DNA of 64,000 nucleotides from Candidatus Desulforudis audaxviator MP104C (GCF_000018425.1 NC_010424.1:868001-932000); one strand, 5' to 3'; counted from the first letter of the stretch, positions 53,925-63,370 are shown. The notes: generated by a model from the letters alone, not told the origin. A program made the numbers and translations.

Positions 53925-54009
53925 TGGTGGAGGGAGGAGGATTCGAACCTCCGAAGGCGTCGCCAGCGGATTTACAGTCCGCCCCCTTTGGCCACTCGGG
54001 TATCCCTCC
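53925..54009 (-). tRNA. tRNA-Tyr (anticodon GTA)
   Basis: 85 bases including CCA. Acceptor arms GGAGGGA and TCCCTCC, anticodon loop CTGTAAA (anticodon GTA), and a long variable arm, as expected for bacterial tRNA-Tyr. It is the first gene of a two-tRNA unit with tRNA-Lys. Confidence 0.95.
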
Positions 54010-54032
54010 ATATATGTCTGTCGACAAATCTT

Positions 54033-54061
54033 ATTGTAGCACGCCGGTTATGGAGTGTCAA
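54033..54061 (-). promoter_or_regulatory. Promoter of the tRNA-Tyr/Lys unit
   Basis: Minus strand: TTGACA (54061-54056), 17 bases, TACAAT (54038-54033), about 24 bases before the tRNA. The hexamers and spacing are near-consensus. Confidence 0.85.
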
Positions 54062-54441
54062 TAAATACGAGACCACGCGGGACCACGGCGCTCCCGGCTT
54101 GTGATATTATGACTGAAAAGGCGGTCCTGGAAAACCTCGCCGTTCGCGAGGGCCACGGACAAACACGCGCCGCCGGCGGAATCCGGTGTGCGCGCTTAGG
54201 CATAGGCCGCCGCCGAAGGCCTTGTAGTACCCGCTCTTGAACGGATAATCGACAATTAAGGATCGCAGACTAAGATTACCGGCAGGCCTTCGGCGCCAAC
54301 CATTCCTGACAACTCGGTCGATCCAGGAAGAGACCCGAAGGTGCCCCGGGTTGCTGATCATATCCGGTCTGCCCCTGCCACGGGCCGGTTCGGGCACGCG
54401 GCATGGTCCAGGGTGCGCCGGCAGTATAGGAGTTGCTGCAA
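54062..54441. other. Intergenic region with a long inverted repeat
   Basis: 380 bases between the tRNA promoter and malQ. CGCCGAAGGCCT (54211-54222) and AGGCCTTCGGCG (54284-54295) are perfect 12-bp inverted repeats around a 61-base, more A+T-rich centre. The frame at 54108-54240 has no family resemblance and no ribosome site and is not called as a gene. A malQ promoter was not identified. Confidence 0.55.
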
Positions 54442-56505
54442 TTGACGGCTGACGGAGAAAACCGTCACCACGAAGTCCGCCTGCTCCGCCGGTTGGCGGC
54501 GCTGCACGGCGTTCAGACCGGGTACCACGGTGTTACGGGCCGGTATGAAGAGGCGCGGCCGGAAGCACTGTTGGCGGTGCTCGCGGCGCTGGGGGCGCCG
54601 GTAAACGGGTTCCCCGACTTGCGCGATGCCATGCGGGAACGCCGGCAGGCCGTTTGGCGGCGCTGCTGCGAACCGGTGGTAGTCGGGTGGACCGGGGAAC
54701 ACATTCAGATGCATCTACGCTTGCCCGTCCGGGGGTCGGCGGGGCCGTTCCACTGGCGTCTGGAACTGGAGGGCGGGGAGGTGCGGCACTGGTCCGGCGA
54801 CCTGGACCGTCTGCGGATATTGAAGAACGCGGCGGTGGCTGGTGTTGACTACGTGATCAGGCAGTTTGTCCTGCCCCCGGGGCTGCCATGGGGCTACCAC
54901 CGGTTGACGCTGGTCCTTCCGACTGGGGTTTGGGAAACCTTGGTCATCGTCGCCCCGCGCGAAGCTTATCTTCCGCCGGACGGGGTGACGGGCCGGACCT
55001 GGGGGGTTTTTCTCCCGCTGTACGCGCTCCATTCGGAGCGGACGTGGGGCGCCGGCGACCTGGGGGCCCTGGAGGATCTTCTGGGCTGGGTGCGGGCGTC
55101 GGGAGGTAGCCTGGTTGGTACTTTGCCGCTCCTGCCCGCTTTTCTGGATGAACCCTTCGACCCGAGTCCGTATGCCCCCGTGAGCCGCCTTTTTTGGAAC
55201 GAGTTCTACCTGGACGTCGGCCGGATTCCGGAATTGGAAAGCTGCCCGGCTGCCCGGGAGCTGATCGAGTCTCCGGTCTTCCGGGAGGAGATCGAAGACC
55301 TGCGGGCCGCACCGCTGGTGGATTACCGCCGCGGGATGGCGGCGAGGCGCCGGGTGTTCGAACTCCTGGCGCGCTGCTGCTTCAGCGGGGGGTCAGACCG
55401 GCAGGTTGCCCTGTGGCGCTGGGTGAAGGCGCACCCCGCAGTAAGGGATTACGCCCGGTTCCGGGCCGTGGCGGAGCGGCAGCGCGCCGGCTGGCCGGCC
55501 TGGCCCGAACGGATGCGGGACAGCGCCCTCCGGGAGGGGGACTACGACCCGGAGGCGGAGCGCTACCACCTGTACGTGCAGTGGCTGGCGCACGAGCAGT
55601 TCGAGGCCCTTTCGGCGCGGACCCGAAAGCCGGGGTCCGGGTTGTACCTGGATTTGCCGTTGGGGGTACACGGCGGCGGGTATGACACCTGGCGGGAGCG
55701 GGACGCTTTCGCCCTGGACGCGAGCGGCGGGGCACCACCCGACGCGTTCTTCACCGAGGGTCAGGAATGGGGTTTTCCGCCCCTGCATCCCGAGCGGATC
55801 CGGGAGCAGGGTTACCATTACTACATCGCGAGCCTGCGCCACCACCTGAGGCACGCCGGCGTCTTGCGGATCGACCACGTGATGGGGCTGCACCGGCTCT
55901 TCTGGGTGCCCCGGGGCCTGGGTGCCCAAAACGGGGTCTACGTGCGCTACCGCGCCCGGGAGTTCTACGCCGTCCTGGCCTTGGAATCACACCGGTACCG
56001 GACGCTGATCGTCGGCGAGGATCTGGGGGTGGTGCCCGGCTATGTGCGTAAAGCGATGGCCCGACACCGGGTGCAGCGGATGTACGTGCTGCCTTTCGAA
56101 CACACCCCGGAGTCCCGCCGCCGGTTTAACGCCGTGCCGGCGGACTCCCTGGCCGCTTTGAACACGCACGACATGCCGCCTTTCGCCGGTGACTGGTTCC
56201 AGAAGGAGAACGTGGAGCAGGTGGCCCTGTGCCTTTCCCTGCACCACCAGGGCTGGCTCGTGGTCCCCCCGGACGAACCGGGGGCGGTGCTGCAGGCCTG
56301 TCTGGCCAACCTGGCGGCAAGCCGGGCCCGGATTCTCCTGGTTAACCTGGAGGACCTCTGGCTGGAGAAGAGGCCCCAGAATGTGCCCGGCACGGGCGTG
56401 GAACGCGGCAACTGGCGGCGCAAGGCGCGGTACTCGTTTGAGGAGTTCAGCCGGGAACCCGGGATCCTGGAGATACTCGGGGAGATCAATGCGCTGCGGA
56501 AGTAG
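54442..56505 (+). CDS. malQ: 4-alpha-glucanotransferase MalQ (GH77)
   Basis: 687 residues. It moves alpha-1,4-glucan segments between chains (amylomaltase), which suits the alpha-glucan genes on the minus strand earlier in the window. Catalytic residues are in VLRIDHVMGLHRLFW (nucleophile Asp), TLIVGEDLGVVPGYV (acid Glu) and AALNTHDMPPFAGDW (third Asp). An N-terminal extra beta domain of about 150 residues (starch-binding-like, as in the longer MalQ group) precedes the barrel. The TTG at 54442 is nine bases after AGGAG; the TTG at 54433 is too close to it. Confidence 0.94.
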   Translation: MTADGENRHHEVRLLRRLAALHGVQTGYHGVTGRYEEARPEALLAVLAALGAPVNGFPDLRDAMRERRQAVWRRCCEPVVVGWTGEHIQMHLRLPVRGSAGPFHWRLELEGGEVRHWSGDLDRLRILKNAAVAGVDYVIRQFVLPPGLPWGYHRLTLVLPTGVWETLVIVAPREAYLPPDGVTGRTWGVFLPLYALHSERTWGAGDLGALEDLLGWVRASGGSLVGTLPLLPAFLDEPFDPSPYAPVSRLFWNEFYLDVGRIPELESCPAARELIESPVFREEIEDLRAAPLVDYRRGMAARRRVFELLARCCFSGGSDRQVALWRWVKAHPAVRDYARFRAVAERQRAGWPAWPERMRDSALREGDYDPEAERYHLYVQWLAHEQFEALSARTRKPGSGLYLDLPLGVHGGGYDTWRERDAFALDASGGAPPDAFFTEGQEWGFPPLHPERIREQGYHYYIASLRHHLRHAGVLRIDHVMGLHRLFWVPRGLGAQNGVYVRYRAREFYAVLALESHRYRTLIVGEDLGVVPGYVRKAMARHRVQRMYVLPFEHTPESRRRFNAVPADSLAALNTHDMPPFAGDWFQKENVEQVALCLSLHHQGWLVVPPDEPGAVLQACLANLAASRARILLVNLEDLWLEKRPQNVPGTGVERGNWRRKARYSFEEFSREPGILEILGEINALRK

Positions 56506-56678
56506 GGGGTAGCCGCGCTGACCGGGGCCCCGGACCGGGGTTCGTCTGTAAGGGAGCTGTTCAGATCGGACCCATCCTGCTCAAACTGGCCGGGAGACAA
56601 GGAAACAGCGGTCCAGGTGCCGAATCATATGGCCGGTGATCACCCAGCCGAATGCGACCGCAGAATGGAAGTGGTTGA

Positions 56679-57059
56679 TTGGCACCGCACGTAAGCTATT
56701 CGGAACGCCTGGACAAGCTTGTGGCCCGCCTGATCCCTTTGGTCGATTACCTGCGCGAGGTGATGGGAAAAGGGCTGACCGCGCAGATGGCCGAGTACGA
56801 GCAGTATGTTCAGGAGGTTCAGGCGATACGGGTTGAGTTTGACCCCTTGCAGCCGCCTCCCCATTTTGAAAAGTTGCACCGGTCTTTTGACCGGTTCTTG
56901 GACAGCCACGAGCGACTGACCCGTCATATCACGGGGATGCTGAAAACGACGGAACCGGCTTACGTGCAGGCACTGGCCGCTGAGTTTCCGCGGGTGGAAA
57001 AACTGGGCTCGCGGTTCTTCCAGGAGCGCTGGCGTTTCAATCAAAAATCCGGCGGCTGA
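56679..57059 (+). CDS. Small helical protein of unknown function
   Basis: 126 residues, almost all helix (ERLDKLVARLIPLVDYLREVMGKGL, later FEKLHRSFDRFLDSHERL), rather like a coiled coil or helical bundle. No signal peptide, no family I recognise. The TTG at 56679 has GGAAGTGG a short distance upstream. It lies about 170 bases after malQ and converges on tRNA-Pro. Codon use fits its neighbours, so it is probably a real gene. Confidence 0.55.
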   Translation: MAPHVSYSERLDKLVARLIPLVDYLREVMGKGLTAQMAEYEQYVQEVQAIRVEFDPLQPPPHFEKLHRSFDRFLDSHERLTRHITGMLKTTEPAYVQALAAEFPRVEKLGSRFFQERWRFNQKSGG

Positions 57060-57118
57060 CCGGGGAACTCTTTGTCTTCCCCTGCCCTAAGGGCTTGGCT
57101 TGCGCGTTGCCTGACGTC

Positions 57119-57152
57119 AAAAAGCGGGTTCAGCGATTTCAGCCGAACCCGC
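57119..57152 (-). terminator. Terminator of tRNA-Pro
   Basis: Minus strand: GCGGGTTC and GAACCCGC (57145-57152 and 57124-57131 on +), 13-base loop, followed by five Ts. It is 15 bases past the tRNA 3' end. Confidence 0.8.
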
Positions 57153-57166
57153 GCCCTTGATCCTAT

Positions 57167-57244
57167 TGGTCGGGATGGGGAGATTTGAACTCCCGGCCTC
57201 CTGCTCCCAAGGCAGGCGCGCTGACCAAGCTGCGCCACATCCCG
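57167..57244 (-). tRNA. tRNA-Pro (anticodon TGG)
   Basis: 78 bases with encoded CCA. Acceptor arms CGGGATG and CATCCCG pair, the anticodon loop is CTTGGGA (anticodon TGG), and the T-loop is TTCAAAT. It reads CCA codons (and CCG by wobble). Confidence 0.95.
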
Positions 57245-57276
57245 TGACCATCCAAACTTCGTGAACAGTGCCTTTA

Positions 57277-57305
57277 ATTATAGCACGTCGAAATCGCGGT
57301 AGCAA
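57277..57305 (-). promoter_or_regulatory. tRNA-Pro promoter
   Basis: Minus strand: TTGCTA (57305-57300), 17 bases, TATAAT (57282-57277), about 32 bases before the tRNA. Confidence 0.7.
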
Positions 57306-57444
57306 GAATCACGGCCTCCCGTTGCTGTTGGCCTCCCAGCCTCCCAACACTGATGCATACCCCTGTTTTCACCGTTCAATGCTTTCCCGAGGAATTTTCC
57401 TGGCATTTCATTCCGGTTGACCCTGACTTGATTTGCCGCTGTTG

Positions 57445-57453
57445 TGGTATACT
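57445..57453 (+). promoter_or_regulatory. Extended -10 promoter for the phasin-like gene
   Basis: TGGTATACT with extended TG and hexamer 57448-57453, 39 bases before the GTG. A TTGATT (57428-57433) is too close (14 bases) to be its -35. Confidence 0.4.
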
Positions 57454-57491
57454 TTAAGTACAGAACAAGCTGGCAAGGGGGGTGTGCGTTA

Positions 57492-57851
57492 GTGTTGACC
57501 ACCACTATGCGGAAAATGATGCTGATGGGTATCGGGGCGCTGTCACTGACCAGGGACCGGGCGGAACAGTTGGTCAAGGAGTTGACCGAGAAGGGGGATG
57601 TGAACCAGGCGGAGGCCAAGTCTTTCGTGAGCGAACTCGTGCGCCGGGGGGAACAGGAACGGCAGGCCATGAAAAAGGCGATCCGGGGCGAGATGATGAA
57701 GCTGCGCGAGGACATGGGAGTGCTGAGCAAGCGTGATTTCGCCAGGGTCGAAGCGCGCCTGAAGCGCATCGAGGAACACCTGAACCTGCCGGCGGCCGTC
57801 ACGGACGAGCCGGAGCAACAAGCCCGGCTGGAAAACAACCAGCCCACCTAA
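57492..57851 (+). CDS. Phasin-like helical protein
   Basis: 119 residues: MRKMMLMGIGALSLTRDRAEQL and then VKELTEKGDVNQAEAKSFVSEL, a pattern of the polyhydroxyalkanoate-regulator phasin (PhaF/PhaI) type, followed by a heptad-rich coiled coil (RVEARLKRIEEHLNL). In many anaerobes this family is present without any polyester synthesis and may act at membranes or with DNA. No PHA gene is in the window. The GTG at 57492 follows AGGGGGGTG. The membrane-anchored gene starts 66 bases later and may share its transcript. Confidence 0.72.
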   Translation: MLTTTMRKMMLMGIGALSLTRDRAEQLVKELTEKGDVNQAEAKSFVSELVRRGEQERQAMKKAIRGEMMKLREDMGVLSKRDFARVEARLKRIEEHLNLPAAVTDEPEQQARLENNQPT

Positions 57852-57917
57852 AAACCGGCATATTGAGGGTCATCCTCCGAGTATAGTATTGTATCAACCC
57901 CACAGGAGGATGGTCCC

Positions 57918-59051
57918 ATGTTTGTGCGGGGCTTTGGGGTCCTGATCGCCCTCTGCATGGTGCTTCTGTTACCGCTGGGTGGCACGGCGGCCCAGGAAGC
58001 CGAGCCTCAGGAGAAGCCGCGATATACGCGCCAAATGCTGGTGATCGTGATCGACGGCCTGCAGGCCGACGCGCTGCAGAAGGCGCAGGCGCCCAACATC
58101 AACGGGGTGGCCGCCTCGGGTATCCGGATCAACGACTGTATCCCGGTCTGGCCGGGGGGGCTGGAGGCATCCGCCGCCTCGATCCTCACCGGAACCGGTG
58201 CCCGAACCCACCAGTTTCTCCAGGCGGGCGACAAGCTCAAACAGCCCACGTTGTTCGATTTGATCCGGCCAAGCAATCTGGCCGGCGGTTTCTTCGACGC
58301 CTCCGGCCGGCTTGACGGCTTGGCCGCCAATGCCGACTACCACCTGAAAATCAAGGGTGACGACAAACTGGTCGAGGCCGCCGTCAAGGAGATGGAGGGC
58401 AAGAAACCGTACCTGAGCGTCCTGGTTCTCGCCGACGCCAGAAAGGCCCTGGAGGAGTCGGGCCGGAGCAGCCAGGAGTACTACCGCGCGGTGAGCAACG
58501 CCGACAACCTGGTCGGGCGTTTGCTCCACTTCCTGCACCAGCAGGGCGTATACGAGCAGACTCTGATCGTGATCACCGGCACCGACGGGGAGCCGCCCCT
58601 GATTGTGAAGGGCGTGCAGTTCAAGGGCGGTGTGGTCCTGCCGCCGGCGGACCTGCTGGACATTGCGCCCACCCTGGCCTACATTCTAAACCTCAAAATC
58701 CCGGCCCCGGACGGACTGGTGCTCTGGAACGCCTTCGAGCCCGGGTCGCTCCAGAACGGGTTCTACCTTCTGGAACAGCGGATCAGGGAGTTGAGCCGGG
58801 CACAGGCCGAGTCGCAGCGGGCCATCCACCGGTTATGGGATGAAGGGGAAAAGGTCCGTGAAGAAAAGCAGGAACTCGAGGCCAAGGAGGCTGGCATCGC
58901 CCAGGCGATCCAGGAACGCGACCGGGAAATCGAGCGGCTGGAAAAGTCGGTCGATGCCCACCGGCACTTGATCGGCCTCTTGGTGGTCCTCTTCGGCTTC
59001 GGTTACGTGGTGGAATACCGCGTCCTGAAAAAACGGTTTCTCCTGTTCTGA
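57918..59051 (+). CDS. Membrane-anchored protein with degenerate alkaline-phosphatase fold and coiled coil
   Basis: 377 residues. Signal peptide (about 1-25), an alkaline-phosphatase/phosphodiesterase-like domain (about 35-265), a charged coiled coil (about 275-345) and a C-terminal membrane helix (about 349-367) that would anchor it, with a short Lys/Arg tail inside. The first metal aspartate is present (LVIVIDGLQADAL), but the place of the catalytic Thr/Ser reads VWPGGLEASAASI and the usual DHG metal motif is replaced by TGTDGEPPLI. Catalysis is therefore doubtful. The ATG at 57918 follows AGGAGG. Confidence 0.78.
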   Translation: MFVRGFGVLIALCMVLLLPLGGTAAQEAEPQEKPRYTRQMLVIVIDGLQADALQKAQAPNINGVAASGIRINDCIPVWPGGLEASAASILTGTGARTHQFLQAGDKLKQPTLFDLIRPSNLAGGFFDASGRLDGLAANADYHLKIKGDDKLVEAAVKEMEGKKPYLSVLVLADARKALEESGRSSQEYYRAVSNADNLVGRLLHFLHQQGVYEQTLIVITGTDGEPPLIVKGVQFKGGVVLPPADLLDIAPTLAYILNLKIPAPDGLVLWNAFEPGSLQNGFYLLEQRIRELSRAQAESQRAIHRLWDEGEKVREEKQELEAKEAGIAQAIQERDREIERLEKSVDAHRHLIGLLVVLFGFGYVVEYRVLKKRFLLF

Positions 59052-59179
59052 TGGGTCGGCCGGAAACGAGAGGGAGTGGCAGAGGGGGCTCCTGGTGCAC
59101 AAGGGGGCCCCCCTCTCTGCTGGTGGAGCCCGCCCGGTATCCCGGCCGGACCCACCGCTGCGGAAAGCGAGCAGGGTAA

Positions 59180-61165
59180 TTGCCATCAGGGCGCGAAACA
59201 GTTACAATCTTGGAGTCGAATAGAACACCGGTGAATAACCCCTGGTTTCAAACATCAGGCCTGGGAGTTGAAGTATTGATGGACAAACCGGGTACCACCG
59301 GCCGGGTGATCCCCGCCCTGGACCGGGCGCGCGAGATCAAGCCCTGCCCGCTCGGGGCGGGCGAGAGCTGCTGCCGGGTTTGCGCGATGGGGCCTTGCCG
59401 GGTAACGGAGTCCGGAAAGGGGGCCCGGGTGGGAGTCTGCGGGGCGACGCCCGACACCATCGCCGCCCGCAACCTGTGCCGGATGATCGCCGCGGGCACG
59501 GCCGCTCATTCCGACCACGCGCGGGAGGTGGTGCAGACCTTTTGCGCGGTGGCCCGGGGAACGGCCCCCGGGTTCGAGCTTTGCGACCGGGAGAAGCTCT
59601 CACGCCTGGCGGCGCAACTGGGGTGCGGCAAGGCGGAAGACCCCGCGGTGCTGGCGCGGGAAGTGGGCAAACTGTTCCTCGGCGAATTCGGTCGGCAGGA
59701 GGGGGAACTGGCGCTGGCCGCGCTCGCGCCTCCCCGGCGGCTGGAACGGTGGCGCCGCCTTGGACTGGTGCCCCGGGGCATCGACCGGGAGGTGGTGGAG
59801 AGCCTGCACCGGACCCACATGGGGGTCGACCAGGAGGCACTGCACCTGCTGCACCAGGGTACCCGCACCGCGCTGGCGGACGGCTGGGGTGGGTCGGTGA
59901 TCGCCACCGCGGTGCGGGATGTCCTGTTCGGAACTCCCCGGCCGGTCCGCTCCCGGGTGGACCTGGGGGTGTTAAAGCCGGACTGCGTGAATATCGTGGT
60001 CCACGGCCATGAGCCCCTGCTGCCGGAGGTACTGGTCCGCTTGGCTGCGGACGGGGAAATGACCGCCCGCGCCCGCGCGGTGGGGGCGGCTGGGGTCAAT
60101 ATCGCCGGAATGTGCTGCACGGCGAATGAAATCTTGATGCGGCACGACGTGCCGGTCGCCAGCCACTTCCTGCAGCAGGAACTGGCGATCATCACCGGGG
60201 CCGTGGAACTGATGCTGGTGGACGTGCAGTGCGTGATGCAGGGCCTGGCGGCGGTGGCCGCCTGCTACCACACCCGGCTGGTGACCACTTCGGAGAAGGC
60301 CCGGATCAAGGGCGCGCGCCACGTGGAGTTTTCGCCGGCGACCGCTCTGGACACCGCCCGGGAACTTCTTTATGCGGCGATAGACAACTTCCCGAACCGC
60401 CGGCGGGTGGACATCCCGCCGCAGGCCGTCGAACTGGTGACCGGATTCGGGCAGGAGAGCATCCGCCACGCCCTGGGGGGCCGTTTCCGCGGTTCCTACC
60501 GGATGTTGAACGAAAACATCATTAACGGGTGGATCCGGGGGGTGGCCGGAGTGGTTGGTTGCACCAACCCCCGGGCCGCTTCCGGGGCGAGCCACGGGGT
60601 GCTGGTGCGGGAGCTGGTGGCAAATGACGTGCTGGTGCTGGTCACCGGGTGCGCGGCGCTGGCCTGCGCCCGGGATGGGCTGCTGGTGCCGGAGGCGGCC
60701 GACAGCGCCGGCCCGGGTTTGCGGGAGGTCTGCGAGGCGTTGGGGATTCCGCCGGTGCTGCACTGCGGCTCCTGCGTGGACAACAGCCGGATTCTGATGA
60801 TGGCGGCCGAGATGGTCCGTGCGGGGGGCCTCGGGGAGGACCTATCGGACCTGCCGGTGGCCGGCTGCGCCCCGGAGTGGATGAGCGAGAAGGCGCTGGC
60901 TGTCGGCCAGTATTTCATCGGGAGCGGGATCTCCGTCGGCCTGGGCGTGTACTTCCCGGGCGCGGACAGCAAGGAGTTCGCCGCGCAGGTGTTCGAAGGG
61001 CTGACGCAAGACTACGGGGCGGCCTGGTTTTTCGAGCCTGATCCCCAAGCCTTGGCCCGGAAGATCCTGGCCCACATCGAGGAGAAACGCCGCGCCCTCG
61101 GCATCGAGGGCCGGCGGGAGCGCGTGTTGTACGACATGAAGATGAGGAGGCGTCTCGATGTCTAA
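59180..61165 (+). CDS. cooS: Carbon monoxide dehydrogenase catalytic subunit (CooS/AcsA)
   Basis: 661 residues. The nickel-iron enzyme interconverts CO2 and CO for acetyl-CoA synthesis. The N-terminal iron-sulfur clusters are ligated in PCPLGAGESCCRVCAMGPC. C-cluster ligands lie in VHGHEPLLPEV, MCCTANEILMRH, VTGCAALACARDG, LHCGSCVDNSR and AGCAPEWMSEKAL. It is longer at the start and in some loops than CooS but typical of AcsA in acetogens and sulfate-reducers. The start is uncertain (TTG at 59180, TTG at 59210 or GTG at 59231). It overlaps acsB by eight bases. Confidence 0.95.
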   Translation: MPSGRETVTILESNRTPVNNPWFQTSGLGVEVLMDKPGTTGRVIPALDRAREIKPCPLGAGESCCRVCAMGPCRVTESGKGARVGVCGATPDTIAARNLCRMIAAGTAAHSDHAREVVQTFCAVARGTAPGFELCDREKLSRLAAQLGCGKAEDPAVLAREVGKLFLGEFGRQEGELALAALAPPRRLERWRRLGLVPRGIDREVVESLHRTHMGVDQEALHLLHQGTRTALADGWGGSVIATAVRDVLFGTPRPVRSRVDLGVLKPDCVNIVVHGHEPLLPEVLVRLAADGEMTARARAVGAAGVNIAGMCCTANEILMRHDVPVASHFLQQELAIITGAVELMLVDVQCVMQGLAAVAACYHTRLVTTSEKARIKGARHVEFSPATALDTARELLYAAIDNFPNRRRVDIPPQAVELVTGFGQESIRHALGGRFRGSYRMLNENIINGWIRGVAGVVGCTNPRAASGASHGVLVRELVANDVLVLVTGCAALACARDGLLVPEAADSAGPGLREVCEALGIPPVLHCGSCVDNSRILMMAAEMVRAGGLGEDLSDLPVAGCAPEWMSEKALAVGQYFIGSGISVGLGVYFPGADSKEFAAQVFEGLTQDYGAAWFFEPDPQALARKILAHIEEKRRALGIEGRRERVLYDMKMRRRLDV

Positions 61166-63365
61166 AGCCATTGCGGCGGCGGCCATCAGGGGCGCGGCGG
61201 GGCTGGTGGCCCGGGCCGGGGAAGAACTGGCCGGGGCGCTCGATACATACGGTCCGGATCAGCGGGTGGGTTTTCCGAATACCGGGTATTATCTGCCGGT
61301 CATTTACGGGATCACCGGGCGGCGAGTGGGGCGGTTGGGCGACCTGGAACCGGTGCTGGAGACGGCCCGGGGACTGGTGCCGGCGGTGCCGGCGGAGCGG
61401 GTGTGGCTGCCCTACCTGGGCGGCGCCCTAGATGCGGGGATGGCTGCGCTGTTTGCCGCCGAGACCATCGAGGCGCTGCGTTACCTGACCGCGCCCGGCA
61501 GTTACACGGGCAAAACGGCGCCCTCACCCGGTGGCCTCTGGCTCGGGGCGGCGGACGACGCCGTCTTGAGGCGCCGGGGCCTGGAGTTCGTGGACGGCTC
61601 GGCTCCCGGGTTCGCTGTCTGCGTAGGGGCGGCGCCGTCGGATGAGGCCGCGGTGCGCCTGGCCCGTGAATGCCAGGAGAAGAACCTGTACGTGTTCATG
61701 TGCGCGTCGTCCGGGGGGCGGAGCATGGCCGAACAACTGGCGGCGCGGGGGGTCCAGATGGGTTGGGAGACCCGCCTGGTGCCCTTCGGTGCCGACGTGA
61801 CGGCCACCGTGTTCGCCCTCGGATTTGCGGTGCGGGTGGCGCTTTCCTTCGGCGGGGTGGCTCCGGGGGACTATGCCCGGCTCCTGTCCTACACCACCAA
61901 TCGGGTGTTCGCCTTCGTGCTGGCCCTGGGCGAGGTCGACGACGAAAAGTGCGCTCACGCGGCCGGAGCGCTCAACTTCGGGTTCCCGGTGGTCGCCGAC
62001 ACGGACGTCCCCGAAATCCTGCCGAGCGGCATCTGCACGTACGAGCACGTGGTGGCGAACGTGCCGTACGAAAGCCTGGTGAGCCGGGCCTGCGAGGTGC
62101 GGGGCTTGAAGATCACCGTGGACCGGGTACCGGTGCCCGTGGCCTTCGGCCCGGCGTTCGAAGGCGAAACCGTCCGGCGGGAGGATATGCACGTCGAGTT
62201 CGGCGGGCAGAAGACCCCGGGCTTCGAGCTGGTGCGCACTGCCGGCCCGGACACGGTCGAGGACGGAAGGATCACCTTGTCGGGGCCGGACGTGGACGCC
62301 GTCGAAGAAGGCGGCGCCCTGCCCCTGGGGATCGTGGTAGACATCTACGGGCGGAAGATGGAACCGGACTTCGAGCCGGTGCTGGAGAGGCGCCTGCACC
62401 ACTACCTCAACTACGCGCAGGGTGTTTGGCACATCGGCCAGCGGGACGTGAACTGGGTCCGGATCAGCAAAGAGGCGTACGGGCGGGGGTTCCGGTTGCG
62501 GCATCTGGGGGTCATCCTGTATGCTAAGCTGAAATCCGAGTTCGCGAGCATCGTGGACCGGGTGCAGGTGCGCCTGTCCACGGAAGCGGGTGAGGTGACG
62601 GCTTGGCGCGGGGAAGCCCGGGAATACTACGCCCGGCGTGACGCCCGCCTGGCCGTGCTGAGCGACGAGAACGTTGACACCTTCTACTCGTGCACCCTCT
62701 GCCAGTCATTCGCGCCTACGCACGTCTGCGTGGTGCTGCCGGAGCGGGTGGGGCTTTGCGGTTCGGTCAGCTGGCTGGACGCCCGGGCGGCGCACGAGAT
62801 CGACCCGCACGGCTGCAACCAGCCCGTTCCCAAGAAAGACGTTTTGGACGCGGCGGGCGGGGAGTGGGCGTCCTGCAACGAGTTCATCCGCACCCACTCC
62901 CGGGGGACCATTGAACGGGTCAAGTTCTACACAATCATGGACTCCCCGTTGACCTCGTGCGGCTGTTTCGAAGCGCTCGTGTGCATCGTGCCCGAGTGCA
63001 ACGGGTTTTTGATCGTGAACCGGGAACACGCCGGGATGACCCCGGCGGGCATGACCTTTTCCACCCTGGCCGGCAGCATCGGGGGCGGGGTGCAGACCCC
63101 GGGGTTCATGGGTGTGGGCAAGGCCTACCTTGGCTCCAGGAAGTTCTTGAAGGCCGACGGAGGGCTCGCCCGGATTGTCTGGATGCCCGCCGCTTTCAAG
63201 GAACAGATGCGCCCGGTGCTCGAAAAGCGGGCCGCAGAGGACGGCCTGGGCGCGGACTTCGTGGACCGGATCGCCGACGAGACCGTCGGGGTGGAGGTGG
63301 AGGAGATCCTGGCCTTCCTGTATGAGAAGGAGCACCCGGCCCTGAGCCTCGAACCGCTCTTTTAA
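61158..63365 (+). CDS. acsB: Acetyl-CoA synthase AcsB (CODH/ACS beta subunit)
   Basis: 735 residues. It joins CO, a methyl group from the corrinoid protein, and CoA into acetyl-CoA on a nickel-iron A-cluster. The A-cluster ligands are at C512, C515, C524 and C534, with the same spacing as C506, C509, C518 and C528 of the Moorella enzyme. The distal-nickel CGC motif is at 601-603 (Moorella 595-597). The N-terminal region keeps the CODH-docking and CO-tunnel part. The ATG at 61158 lies within the end of cooS. All catalytic residues are intact. Confidence 0.97.
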   Translation: MSKAIAAAAIRGAAGLVARAGEELAGALDTYGPDQRVGFPNTGYYLPVIYGITGRRVGRLGDLEPVLETARGLVPAVPAERVWLPYLGGALDAGMAALFAAETIEALRYLTAPGSYTGKTAPSPGGLWLGAADDAVLRRRGLEFVDGSAPGFAVCVGAAPSDEAAVRLARECQEKNLYVFMCASSGGRSMAEQLAARGVQMGWETRLVPFGADVTATVFALGFAVRVALSFGGVAPGDYARLLSYTTNRVFAFVLALGEVDDEKCAHAAGALNFGFPVVADTDVPEILPSGICTYEHVVANVPYESLVSRACEVRGLKITVDRVPVPVAFGPAFEGETVRREDMHVEFGGQKTPGFELVRTAGPDTVEDGRITLSGPDVDAVEEGGALPLGIVVDIYGRKMEPDFEPVLERRLHHYLNYAQGVWHIGQRDVNWVRISKEAYGRGFRLRHLGVILYAKLKSEFASIVDRVQVRLSTEAGEVTAWRGEAREYYARRDARLAVLSDENVDTFYSCTLCQSFAPTHVCVVLPERVGLCGSVSWLDARAAHEIDPHGCNQPVPKKDVLDAAGGEWASCNEFIRTHSRGTIERVKFYTIMDSPLTSCGCFEALVCIVPECNGFLIVNREHAGMTPAGMTFSTLAGSIGGGVQTPGFMGVGKAYLGSRKFLKADGGLARIVWMPAAFKEQMRPVLEKRAAEDGLGADFVDRIADETVGVEVEEILAFLYEKEHPALSLEPLF

Positions 63366-63370
63366 GAGGC

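Noticed and set aside
54108-54240. Frame starting ATGACTGAAAAG before malQ
   Set aside because: No ribosome site, Arg-rich ending typical of non-coding GC-rich DNA, and it runs into the inverted repeat.
59052-59179. G- and C-rich hairpin between the phosphatase-fold gene and cooS
   Set aside because: The arms are imperfect and no T-run follows, so it is not listed as a terminator.
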